From: Thermoanaerobaculia bacterium
GTDB taxonomy: Bacteria; Acidobacteriota; Thermoanaerobaculia; Multivoradales; JAIOJS01
Length of the DNA stretch: 64,000 nt
NCBI GenBank assembly: GCA_030429235.1
Contig: JAUIDB010000010.1
Location: 77,334-141,333 of the forward strand
Reading direction: 5' to 3'
In this document: piece after piece, positions 52,309 to 60,480 of the stretch
Layout: the number at the start of each line of letters is the position of its first letter
Position numbering within the stretch: position 1 is the stretch's first letter
Position numbers and translations under genes: made by a program
The notes under the pieces: generated by a model
Told to the model about the DNA's origin: nothing
The model's database searches: none
Seen by the model: only the letters and a program-made list of their open reading frames with translations

Positions 52309-53888
52309 TGAACCCAGAAGGGCCCAAGCGCCAAGGGGATCGTGGCAAGGGTTGGTTCGGTCGTTCCGGCCTCCAGGTGGCCAAGGCCTACGTCAACCCT
52401 CCGCCGCGCAAGCGCATGCTGTGGGCCGGGATCCTGGTGGCGGCCGTTCTCGTCGGACTCCTGGCGGCCGATTTCGGATTTCGCGAGGCGCAGTGGGTAT
52501 CGAACGGCCCCCTCTCTTCGGCCCACGCCCGGCTCGAGAACGACTGTTCCTCCTGTCATGACCCACTCTCTCGGCAGGTGACGGTGGAGAACTGCACCCG
52601 CTGTCACGAACGGCATGGAGACGAGTTGGGAGTCTACTCCTTCTCCTCGCACTACCTGTATCGGACCGAGGACTTTCAGCGGGTCGCGGTACAAGACGGC
52701 GAGGTGTCCTGCTTCTCGTGCCACCCCGAACACAACGGTCGGCAGGCTCTCCGCACGGTGGTCGAAGACCGTCTCTGCATCACTTGCCACGATGAGGGCA
52801 GCTTCATCGCCGGTCATCCCGAGTTCGAGGTGCTGCGCGACGCCATCCCAGATCGCCCGGGCATCGCGTTTCCCCACGTTCGGCACGTGCGCGAACTGCT
52901 GGCGGAGAACGAGTTCCTGGAACTGGAGCAGACCTGTCTGACCTGTCACAACCCAGAGGACGACGGGATGGGGTTCCGGGCCATCGAGTTCGACCGTCAT
53001 TGCGATTCCTGCCATCTGACTCGAGGGGTCGCGACGGCTCGGATGGCGATCACGGACGGGGAATCGGTCGGAGTGGAGGATCTGGCCACGATCCGCGCCC
53101 AGGGGCGACCGGGTACCGAGTGGAGCCAGTTCTTGAGTCCGGCAGAGTTCCGGGAGGCTGGAGGGCGTCTCATCAAGACGCCGCTCTACCACGAGGACCC
53201 CTGGGTGCTGTACAACCTGCGTCGTCTGCGCGGTGAGTTGTACGAAGACGGAGGGATCGCAGAACTATTGGTCGTATCTCCCGAGGCCCCGCCGGCCCAG
53301 GTTCGCGAGGTCTACCGGGAGGCGGTGACAACCCTGGAACGCTATGTCTTGGGGCTTCGGGGACGGCCAGAACCGGCCATCCGCCAGGAACTCGAGAAGG
53401 TCGAAGAGTTGTTGGACACTCTGCGACGACGCCTGGAGGATCCGCACACGACGCTCGACGAGAGTGGCTTGCTGCTCGCCCTGCAGCAGCCGAAGGAAGG
53501 GGTGTCGGCGGAGCGCCGACAGGAGATCGAGTCGCTGGTCGAGGAACTGACCCAGGCCTGTGCCGTGTGCCACCAGGTCGACCGTGCCACCATCACCCGC
53601 GTGCAGCGGTCCCAGAAAACCTACCTGCGCGCCGACTTCGACCACCGGTCCCATATCCTGGAAACCAACTGTCTCGATTGCCACGCTCAGATCCCTATCG
53701 CCGAGGCGGTGGCCGATCTTTCGCTACCGCTGCCACCAGAGGATCGCTCGTCGGTACAGAACCTGCCCGGCATCGAGACCTGCCGAACCTGTCATACTCC
53801 GGACCTCGCGGCGGACAGCTGCACCACCTGTCACGCGTTCCACCCTGACCTAAGCCGTCGTTCGGAGTTGCTGCACTATGTCGACTGA
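52308..53888 (+). CDS. Membrane-anchored decaheme cytochrome c
   Basis: A 526-residue protein with one N-terminal helix (~37-57, LWAGILVAAVLVGLLAADFGF) and no obvious cleavage site, so it is probably tethered to the inner membrane facing the periplasm. Ten CxxCH sites: CSSCH, CTRCH, CFSCH, CITCH, CLTCH and CDSCH in the first half; CAVCH, CLDCH, CRTCH and CTTCH near the end, separated by a ~170-residue helical stretch. The first half resembles cytochrome c3/c7-type arrays (FPHVRHVREL before a heme), and the second repeats FDHRSH. The frame extends back to 52227 inside the cytochrome b gene; ATG 52308 shares one base with that stop. Confidence 0.88.
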   Translation: MNPEGPKRQGDRGKGWFGRSGLQVAKAYVNPPPRKRMLWAGILVAAVLVGLLAADFGFREAQWVSNGPLSSAHARLENDCSSCHDPLSRQVTVENCTRCHERHGDELGVYSFSSHYLYRTEDFQRVAVQDGEVSCFSCHPEHNGRQALRTVVEDRLCITCHDEGSFIAGHPEFEVLRDAIPDRPGIAFPHVRHVRELLAENEFLELEQTCLTCHNPEDDGMGFRAIEFDRHCDSCHLTRGVATARMAITDGESVGVEDLATIRAQGRPGTEWSQFLSPAEFREAGGRLIKTPLYHEDPWVLYNLRRLRGELYEDGGIAELLVVSPEAPPAQVREVYREAVTTLERYVLGLRGRPEPAIRQELEKVEELLDTLRRRLEDPHTTLDESGLLLALQQPKEGVSAERRQEIESLVEELTQACAVCHQVDRATITRVQRSQKTYLRADFDHRSHILETNCLDCHAQIPIAEAVADLSLPLPPEDRSSVQNLPGIETCRTCHTPDLAADSCTTCHAFHPDLSRRSELLHYVD

Positions 53889-54588
53889 CCCTCAGCCCCA
53901 GGCCCGCCTCTTCTGCCGCGGTGGGCGCCTCAAGGGAACCACCTTCAACATCCAGGGTGCGGCGGTCCTGGGGAGTGACCCCAACTGCCAGTGCCGGGTC
54001 GACGATCCTTCGGTGGCGGCCCAGCATGCCCGGCTGCGGTGGGACGCCGACCAGGATCGCTTTGTCCTCGAAAACCTGGACAGTGGCCAGGGCACCGCCG
54101 TGGACGGGGCGATGGTACGAGGGGAGCGCGCTCTCGACCGATTGCATGTGATTACGCTCGGCGACGTGTCGTTCGTCTACCAACGCACCGAGGTCGCATC
54201 GGTGTCGCCTCCGCCGAGTCCCAAGACCGAACGACTCGACTCGGTGCCGACGATCCCGGTGGGGTTGCTGGCGATGGAGGGCAGGGCCGAAGAGCCGCGG
54301 TGGGTCCTGGAGGTTGAGATCGACGGCGAGTGGTTGCGCTTCGACCTGTCCGAGGGAGAGAACCGAGTGGGACGGGTGGCCGCAGATGTCGTCTTGCCGA
54401 GCCGAGAGGTGTCCCGCAATCACGCGCTGATCCTGGTGAGCGGGCGCGAGGTCCGGATTCGAGACCTGGGGAGCACCAACTTCACCTTTCTCAACGGCGA
54501 GCGCCTGTTGGTAGAAACGCGCGTCCCGCTGGGAGGCAAGCTCGCGTTCGGGCCACATCCTGCCCGCATCGTGGCCGAGAACAACTGA
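53878..54588 (+). CDS. Double-FHA-domain protein
   Basis: A 236-residue soluble protein of two forkhead-associated domains. FHA1 (~10-103) is degenerate: the usual GR is GS (32-33), although S45/H50 remain. FHA2 (~142-236) has an intact phosphothreonine site: GR at 165-166, SRNH at 179-182 and the NG turn at 206-207. The linker (~105-130) is rich in Ser, Thr and Pro and could itself be phosphorylated. It overlaps the decaheme gene by 11 bp. It probably docks a phosphorylated partner in this electron-transfer system. No Ser/Thr kinase is encoded nearby. Confidence 0.9.
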   Translation: MSTDPQPQARLFCRGGRLKGTTFNIQGAAVLGSDPNCQCRVDDPSVAAQHARLRWDADQDRFVLENLDSGQGTAVDGAMVRGERALDRLHVITLGDVSFVYQRTEVASVSPPPSPKTERLDSVPTIPVGLLAMEGRAEEPRWVLEVEIDGEWLRFDLSEGENRVGRVAADVVLPSREVSRNHALILVSGREVRIRDLGSTNFTFLNGERLLVETRVPLGGKLAFGPHPARIVAENN

Positions 54589-54604
54589 AGGAGAAGCCCG
54601 CACC

Positions 54605-56842
54605 GTGAGTGAGACGACCGATCCGATCCTCGACGTCCTGGTGGCTGGTGGCGGTCCGGCGGGGACTGCGACCGCCTTCCGGGCTTCCGAACTCGGGCTG
54701 AGCGTGTTGGTCATCGACTACGACGACCTGATGAAGCGGATTCGCGACTACTCCAAAGACAAGCTGATCTTGCCGTCCTTCGGCGGCGGTGATGCGATGG
54801 CCTTCCCAGCCGGTGGCGATCGGATCGAGAGTCTCTGCTTCGCTCCTATCGACAAAGACGAACTCTGTCAGCGCTTCAAGCGCTGCTACCGCGACTACGA
54901 CATCCAGCATCGGGTCGGCGTCGAGCTGACCGGCCTGGAACGGGCGGACGAAGAGACGTGGACAGTGCAGGCCTGGGACCACAACGAGCGTCGAGAGGTC
55001 GCCTACCGGGCTCGGCATGTGGTGATCGGAATCGGCCGCGGGGTCCCGCGCCGTTTCGATATCCCGGGGAACACCGACGGGATCGCCTTCCGACTCTCCG
55101 ATCCGAAGCAGTACATCGGTGCCCCCGCCTGTGTGATCGGCGGCGGCACCTCGGCGGCGGAGGCGGTGATGGCGATCTCCCAGGCCAAGGTCGAAGCTGG
55201 TGACGCGACCGACGTCTACTGGTCCTACCGCGGAGACAAGATGCCGCGGGTCTCGAAGGCCTTGGCCGAGGTCTTTTTCGAGACCTACGTCGGCAACGGG
55301 AACATCAGGTACTACCGGCGCAGTGAACCGGTCGCCGTAGTCACCGGCGACGACAAGGAGGAGTACCTCTCGATTCGGGTCGACCGCCGCTCCCTGGCCG
55401 GGCGTCCGATCGAGACCTCGCAGCTCGAGTTTCCGAAACGCGGTTGCATCGCCTGTATCGGTGAGGATCTGCCGGAAGACTTGCTGCGGAGCCTTGGGAT
55501 TCAACGGGTCGAAGGAGGCCCCAAGGGCAAGAAGAGGATGGTGGTCAACCGGTACCTGGAGACGGTGCAACCGCAGGTCTATATGGTGGGCGACCTTCTC
55601 TCTCAGGCCTACCTCGAAACCGATGACTTCACGGCCGACCCGGCTGGGTTTCGGGAGGTTCGCCACCGCGGCAACATCAAGTCGGCGCTGCGGGATGGAG
55701 TGCTGGTGGCGCAGGTGATCCGACAGCGCCGGGACGGCGTCGAGGAGATCGATTGCCGGGTCGAGGATGGCGTCGAGGACCTCGAACGCTCGGCGGCGAT
55801 CGCCGTCATCAGCGGCGTACAGGACGTTCGCGACCTCTCCCGCGCCGCCGCGGCCGGAGGAGCGACCCTGGTCCACATTCTGCGGGATGGGGTTCAGGGA
55901 GAGGAGTTCCCGTTGCGAGTCGGTGGCACGACGACCATCGGCCGGACCGGCTGTGGGGTGAGTTTCCCCGACGATAGCCTCCTGTCACCTCGGCACGCCT
56001 CGATCGAATGGACCAAAGAAGGGGAGGTCCTGCTGCAAGACGACGGCGGGGCCACCGGCGTGTTCCTGAGGGCTACGGCCGGTGAGAAGATGCCGATCGA
56101 GGCTGGATCCCTGGTGGCGGTCGGGCGGCAGTTTCTGGTGGTGCAAGACTCCTCGGTGCCGACACTGGTGCACTACGACGCGTCGGGGCTCGAGAAGGGA
56201 CGTATCGAGGTGGGGTCGTCTCCGTTGGTGGTCGGCCGCGACGCGCCCGGCAAGGTTCTCGATGCCAATGACATGGGCCTGTCGCGCCGCCACTTCTCGC
56301 TCTCGTTCGAGAACGGCCAGCTGCTGATCAAGGACCTCAAGAGCATGAACGGGACCTTCCTCAGGGTGGCGGATCCGACACCCGTCACGCATGGGGCGAC
56401 CTTTCGTGTCGGTGGCCAACTGCTGGCTTTGCGACTCGATCCCGACGCGGTGCTCGACACCGCGCCGCCCCCTCCAGCTCGTCGCTCCTCGGTCGAGCTC
56501 CCGGCGGTTGACACGGATCCGGCGCTTCCCCCTGCTCCCTCGACGCTCGAGGTGGGCGCCCCGGCGGTTACCTTCCGTGGAGGCGGCACCTTCCCGGTTC
56601 CGCCTGGCGATACCATCTGCGACGTGGCCGAAGAGCAGGCCGCTGGGATCAAGGCCGAGTGCCACTCGGGGATCTGCGGCAGCGATCCGGTGCGGATCCT
56701 CTCGGGCCGAGAGAACGTGCTCAACGAACCGGGAGATCAGGAGTCCGAGACGCTGGAGGACCTCTGTGATCTGGAACCGGGAGAGTGCCGCCTGGCCTGT
56801 ATGCTGAAGGTCAAGGGACCGGTCGAAGTCGAGATCCTGTAG
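54605..56842 (+). CDS. FAD/NAD(P) oxidoreductase - FHA - FHA - [2Fe-2S] ferredoxin fusion
   Basis: A 745-residue fusion. Residues 1-390 are a two-dinucleotide flavoprotein: AGGGPAG (FAD) at 14-20, VIGGGTSAAEA (NAD(P)) at 177-187, and MVGDLL near 327-332, as in thioredoxin-reductase/YpdA-like enzymes. FHA1 (~422-514) has GR 446-447 and SPRH; FHA2 (~520-610) has GR 544-545, SRRH 560-563 and NG 582-583. After a Pro-rich linker, residues ~653-745 are ferredoxin-like: C686, C691 and C732 fit the plant-type pattern, but the third ligand is Asp694 (CGSD), with extra C721 and C728. GTG 54605 follows AAGGAGAAG. Last gene of the operon and likely its NAD(P)H entry point. Confidence 0.88.
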   Translation: MSETTDPILDVLVAGGGPAGTATAFRASELGLSVLVIDYDDLMKRIRDYSKDKLILPSFGGGDAMAFPAGGDRIESLCFAPIDKDELCQRFKRCYRDYDIQHRVGVELTGLERADEETWTVQAWDHNERREVAYRARHVVIGIGRGVPRRFDIPGNTDGIAFRLSDPKQYIGAPACVIGGGTSAAEAVMAISQAKVEAGDATDVYWSYRGDKMPRVSKALAEVFFETYVGNGNIRYYRRSEPVAVVTGDDKEEYLSIRVDRRSLAGRPIETSQLEFPKRGCIACIGEDLPEDLLRSLGIQRVEGGPKGKKRMVVNRYLETVQPQVYMVGDLLSQAYLETDDFTADPAGFREVRHRGNIKSALRDGVLVAQVIRQRRDGVEEIDCRVEDGVEDLERSAAIAVISGVQDVRDLSRAAAAGGATLVHILRDGVQGEEFPLRVGGTTTIGRTGCGVSFPDDSLLSPRHASIEWTKEGEVLLQDDGGATGVFLRATAGEKMPIEAGSLVAVGRQFLVVQDSSVPTLVHYDASGLEKGRIEVGSSPLVVGRDAPGKVLDANDMGLSRRHFSLSFENGQLLIKDLKSMNGTFLRVADPTPVTHGATFRVGGQLLALRLDPDAVLDTAPPPPARRSSVELPAVDTDPALPPAPSTLEVGAPAVTFRGGGTFPVPPGDTICDVAEEQAAGIKAECHSGICGSDPVRILSGRENVLNEPGDQESETLEDLCDLEPGECRLACMLKVKGPVEVEIL

Positions 56843-56859
56843 TCGTCGAGATCCCGTAG
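56828..56859 (+). repeat. Tandem 15-bp duplication at a gene end
   Basis: GTCGAGATCCTGTAG (56828-56842, containing the stop of the fusion gene) is followed after two bases by GTCGAGATCCCGTAG (56845-56859), with one mismatch. It looks like a local slippage duplication. Confidence 0.5.
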
Positions 56860-56870
56860 CTGCTGCGCCG

Positions 56871-56884
56871 GCGAGCCCCCTCGC
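56871..56884. terminator. Small GC hairpin downstream of the cytochrome operon
   Basis: GCGAG and CTCGC form a 5-bp stem with a 4-base C loop, followed on the plus strand by a moderately T-containing stretch. Candidate weak terminator between convergent genes. Confidence 0.25.
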
Positions 56885-56991
56885 TTCCCGCGATTCTGGC
56901 TTCTACGGCACCGCGCTTTCGCCAACAGGGGTACTGACTCGCCGGAGGGACACCGTCGACCCACGAGCCGGTGGTGCAACTGGCGGCTGCG

Positions 56992-57648
56992 CTAGCGCGC
57001 CGCTTCGAGGAGAAACCGAGCGGTATGGGCTTCGACCTCGTCGAGGGTTGCGAGCAGTTGGTGGTCGTCGTCGAGCTCCACGAGCTCCACCTTCGGGTGT
57101 CGGTCGGCGTAACGGCGGGAGCCGGCGATCGGTACCGTTTCGTCGTGTCGACCGTGGAGGAGAAGAGTGGGGCAGGCCACCGGAGGGAATGGGGGAAAGG
57201 TCAGCGCGTCGGCCATGAGACCCCAATGGATCTGCGATGGAGTGGCGTTGGGGTCCGGGTTTTCGACGTAGCCGCGCTGCTGCCACTCGTCCACGCCGTC
57301 GGGGCCGAGCTGCTGGCGCCAGTGGTTGGGAAGATCGAAGCCGGGCGCGAGGAGAACCAGGCGGTCGATCCGCTCCGAGTTCAGCTCGGCCCAACGACTG
57401 GCGATCAAGCCTCCCATGCTCGAACCGATCAAGCGCCAGCGGGTTTCCGGCGGCCGGCTGGCGACAAAGTCATCGAAGGCTTCGAGCATACCGGTGTAGG
57501 TGAGGCGTTCCAGACTCGGGCGGTTCAGGTCGGGGATGTGGAGCGTTGCGCCCCGCGCGCTCCAGACCGAGGCCAGCTGCTGTCCCTTGAAGGAAGTCGG
57601 TCCTGACGCGTAGCCATGGAGGTAGGCGTATTCGATCGGTGGTCGCAT
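56992..57648 (-). CDS. YqiA/UPF0227-like alpha/beta hydrolase
   Basis: A 218-residue cytosolic esterase-type protein. It begins YAYLHGYASGPTSFKGQQL, typical of the YqiA group, has the nucleophile elbow LIGSSMGGLIA (Ser in G-S-S-M-G), a late Asp in LLLHGRHDETVP and the catalytic His in DDDHQL. Complete and of normal length. Starts at ATG 57648 with TACAAT 8 nt upstream and no Shine-Dalgarno sequence. Substrate unknown; YqiA hydrolyses short acyl esters. Confidence 0.88.
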   Translation of the reverse strand: MRPPIEYAYLHGYASGPTSFKGQQLASVWSARGATLHIPDLNRPSLERLTYTGMLEAFDDFVASRPPETRWRLIGSSMGGLIASRWAELNSERIDRLVLLAPGFDLPNHWRQQLGPDGVDEWQQRGYVENPDPNATPSQIHWGLMADALTFPPFPPVACPTLLLHGRHDETVPIAGSRRYADRHPKVELVELDDDHQLLATLDEVEAHTARFLLEAAR

Positions 57649-57656
57649 CGCGGCGC

Positions 57657-57662
57657 ATTGTA
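57657..57662 (-). promoter_or_regulatory. -10 hexamer TACAAT of the YqiA-like gene
   Basis: Read leftward, TACAAT is 8 nt before ATG 57648, the same hexamer and spacing as at 7312 and at position 29. Confidence 0.45.
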
Positions 57663-57748
57663 CTGAGGGCGCGGCTGAAACCTCGAACGGAGCGAGCCGT
57701 AGTCCTGGTCGGAGTCCTGGTACTCACCAAACTGCAAGGAGTGGAACC

Positions 57749-58420
57749 ATGTCGCGAGTACGAAGTTCGAGTGTGTTGTGGAGCCTGGTGTGCTTGGCGT
57801 CGGTCCTGCCAGTGTCGGCCGGGGATCAGGTACGGAAGTGGGATCAGTCGCTGGCGGTGCAAGGCGCCGAACGGGTCGTGCTCGACCTGCCGGTCGCCGA
57901 AGTTTCGGTGACGGGGGCCCGGGGGGAAACCGTCGAGATCACGATGTCGGCCGAATGCGGGCACTTCAGCGGTCGCTGCGTGGAGATTGCGGAGGATCTA
58001 GAGTTCGAGATCGATCGTCGAGGTCGCCGTATGGTGATCGACCTGGAGGGATGGCCCGGCAGTAGTCGCCGCGCTCCCGATCTCGAGATTCAGGTGCGTG
58101 TGCCCCAGGGGCTCGATCTCTCGATCGATCTCGGGGTGGGTGAGATCTCGGTCGAAGGGATGGACGGCGACATCGACATCGACACCGGCGTCGGAGAAGT
58201 CACGGTGCGAACGGCCGAGCGCCGAGTGCGCGAGATCTCGCTCGATACCGGAATCGGCGAAGTCGATCTCCGCCCACGGCCCGACGGAGCGGTCAGCAGC
58301 GGGTTCCTCGGCGGTGAGCTGCGCTGGCGAGGGGGCGTCGGTTCCCAGGAGATCAACGTCGACGTGGGCGTCGGCGAAATCGAGGTTCTACTGAGCTCGC
58401 GATTGGCGGCGAGTCCCTAG
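57749..58420 (+). CDS. Secreted DUF4097-like beta-helix protein
   Basis: A 223-residue exported protein. The signal peptide ends near LPVSAGD. The mature chain is a run of short beta strands in which a GxGE pattern recurs: LGVGEISVE, TGVGEVTVR, TGIGEVDLR and VGVGEIEVLL. This resembles DUF4097/adhesin-like repeats that fold as a small beta-helix. Two cysteines near residues 70 and 77 may form a disulfide. CAAGGAG precedes the ATG. Function unknown; relatives are often near envelope-stress regulators, none of which is seen here. Confidence 0.78.
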   Translation: MSRVRSSSVLWSLVCLASVLPVSAGDQVRKWDQSLAVQGAERVVLDLPVAEVSVTGARGETVEITMSAECGHFSGRCVEIAEDLEFEIDRRGRRMVIDLEGWPGSSRRAPDLEIQVRVPQGLDLSIDLGVGEISVEGMDGDIDIDTGVGEVTVRTAERRVREISLDTGIGEVDLRPRPDGAVSSGFLGGELRWRGGVGSQEINVDVGVGEIEVLLSSRLAASP

Positions 58421-58619
58421 GCGGGGCTGGATTTGCCCGCATCCACCGGAGCGTGGCTGGGGCACGAGCTCCCTGGCGAGTCCAGCTGACGAGACGAGCG
58501 CGGGCGTGGCAAGGTGGGTGCCTCCTGACTGAGGTGGCCCGGGCGGGTGAGCGAGCGGCTGACGACTGAGCCCAGATGGAGGAGGCTGGCACACCGTGCG
58601 AGCGGCGGGACCCGTCTCG

Positions 58620-60335
58620 TCAGGGCGACTCCGAATTGGAGGGCCGCGAGGTGTCGGCGGGGAGCCCGGGAATCTCCAGTTCGCGACCCTCCTTCGCTTT
58701 GGCCTCGCGGACGATGCGGCGCACATCGGCCCGCAATTGCTCGGCGTCGTAGATGATTCCGTCCTTGATGGTGTAGCGGACTCCTCCGATTCGGGTCGGT
58801 CGATCCTCCGCGTCGAGGTGGAGCGCCCCGGTGCCGTACAGGACCTTCAGGTTGGCCAGGGGATTGGCATCCACGAGTACGATGTCGGCCAGCTTGCCGG
58901 GTTCCAGGGACCCGACCTGGTCCGCCACGCCGAGGGCTTCGGCGCCGTTCAGGGTGGCGCTTCGGATCACCTCGAGGGGATGAAATCCCGCCTCGCGGAG
59001 GAGTTCCAGTTCGCGCACGTAGGCGAAACCGTAGGTCTGAAAGATGTAGCCCGAGTCCGAGCCGGTCGTGACCCGTCCTCCCCGATCCTTGAAGTCATCG
59101 AGGAAGCGCATCCAGATTCGGTAGTTCTCCTTCCACGCTACTTCGTCCTCGGTCGACCAGGAGAACCAGTAGGAGCCGTGGGAGTCGCGGCTCGGCTGGA
59201 AGAAGTCCCAGAGGCTGGGCAGGGTGTACTCCTCGTGCCACTCGGCTCGGTAGCCGCGCATCAGATCGCGGCTCGCTTCGTAGATATTGAGGGTCGGGTC
59301 GATCGTGAAGTCGAGGGCGATCAGTTCGTCGATGACCTCGTTCCAGCGCTCGCTGCCGGGGGGCGCCGCCTGGCTCCAGAGTCGGCCCGCCTCTTCGAAA
59401 CGGTGCTGCTCGTTGGCGTAGTTGTAGTCGAGAGGGTAGTCCTGAACGGTGCGGTCGGTAAACAGAGCCTCGGGCAGACCGTACCAGTGTTCCATCGTCG
59501 TCAGGCCCCAGCGCGCAGAGTCGAGCACGTTGACTCTGGTGACGTCGAGTTGGGCGTGATGGCAGGCAGTGCGGAGACCACGCTTCTTGGCTTCGTCGAG
59601 GGCCGCCTCCATGATGTCGGGTCGGTAGCCGAAGAACTTCACTCCCTCCGCTCCAGCCGCGGCTTGCTCCCGGATCCACTGCCGGGCTTGTTCGGGCTGG
59701 ATGAACGGTTCGTCCCGGCCGCTGCCGAAGAACACGTAGGGGTGGATCCGTGGGGCTACGATCTCGTTGCGCTCGCTCCTGGTTTTGTGTTCGAGGCTCC
59801 AGTCGAGCCCGTTTCCCGAGCCGGGGTCCCGGATGGTGGTCACTCCGTGTCCAAGCCACAGTTTGAAGACGTACTCGGCTGGCGTCCCCTGGGCGGCGCC
59901 CCCCATGTGGCCGTGGAGGTCGACGAAGCCGGGCAGGGCGTACATCCCCTCGGCGTCGAGCACGTAGTCCTCGGCCCCGGCTTCCGGTCGTCGCTCGGGG
60001 TCGATGGGGAGCCCCGGTGAGCCGACCAACCGCAGAGAACTGATTCGATTGCCTTCGATCACGATATCGACCGGGCCGATCGGGGGAGAGCCGGTGCCGG
60101 AGATCAGGGTGACGCCCCGGATGATGGCCCGCGGGAAGGGGCCTTCGCCCTCGGTACGGTCCGGGGCCGGAAGCACGGATCGCTCCTCAGTCTCGTCCTC
60201 GGTGGTGGCGGCCGAGTTCGTATCGTCGGCTCCGACCGCGGCGGTAAGGAGTGAGAATGCCGCGGTGGCAATCAAGGCGAAGCCGAGCAGCGGGACGGAC
60301 CAGGGCCGGGGGATGAGCGCAGGTGGACGTGTCAT
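58620..60335 (-). CDS. Secreted metal-dependent amidohydrolase
   Basis: A 571-residue exported enzyme of the imidazolonepropionase/prolidase-like amidohydrolase branch. The signal segment is PLLGFALIATAAFSLLTAA. Metal ligands follow the family order: HGH in GFVDLHGHMGG, a candidate carboxylated Lys in EGVKFFGY, His in ACHHAQ, His in MEHWYG and Asp in TTGSDSGY. A C-terminal beta-sandwich ends with LEPGKLADIVLVDANPL. Substrate not evident; relatives are often annotated as peptidase or cytosine-deaminase-like. Start chosen at 60335, behind GAGAGGA; the frame extends to 60584 without coding signal. Divergent from the proline-rich protein. Confidence 0.87.
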   Translation of the reverse strand: MTRPPALIPRPWSVPLLGFALIATAAFSLLTAAVGADDTNSAATTEDETEERSVLPAPDRTEGEGPFPRAIIRGVTLISGTGSPPIGPVDIVIEGNRISSLRLVGSPGLPIDPERRPEAGAEDYVLDAEGMYALPGFVDLHGHMGGAAQGTPAEYVFKLWLGHGVTTIRDPGSGNGLDWSLEHKTRSERNEIVAPRIHPYVFFGSGRDEPFIQPEQARQWIREQAAAGAEGVKFFGYRPDIMEAALDEAKKRGLRTACHHAQLDVTRVNVLDSARWGLTTMEHWYGLPEALFTDRTVQDYPLDYNYANEQHRFEEAGRLWSQAAPPGSERWNEVIDELIALDFTIDPTLNIYEASRDLMRGYRAEWHEEYTLPSLWDFFQPSRDSHGSYWFSWSTEDEVAWKENYRIWMRFLDDFKDRGGRVTTGSDSGYIFQTYGFAYVRELELLREAGFHPLEVIRSATLNGAEALGVADQVGSLEPGKLADIVLVDANPLANLKVLYGTGALHLDAEDRPTRIGGVRYTIKDGIIYDAEQLRADVRRIVREAKAKEGRELEIPGLPADTSRPSNSESP

Positions 60336-60409
60336 AGCCGAATCCTCTCGAGGTTGATGGTTCGGCATTGTAGTCTCTTCGCAGTTCGAGCCGGACCGAG
60401 CCGAGGACG

Positions 60410-60415
60410 TATAAT
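60410..60415 (+). promoter_or_regulatory. Consensus -10 (TATAAT) for the proline-rich secreted protein
   Basis: A perfect TATAAT 65 nt before the ATG at 60481 would place transcription start near 60422. The -35 region is not convincing. Confidence 0.4.
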
Positions 60416-60480
60416 CTGCCTCCGCACCACTGGTCCCACGCCTGTCGCCGACCGACTTCCGTTCTCGTGGAGGGTTCCCC

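Noticed and set aside
58486-58623. Long-range inverted repeat CTGACGAGAC / GTCTCGTCAG around the gap before the amidohydrolase stop
   Set aside because: Arms are 10 bp and about 120 bp apart; plausible by chance and no function can be argued.
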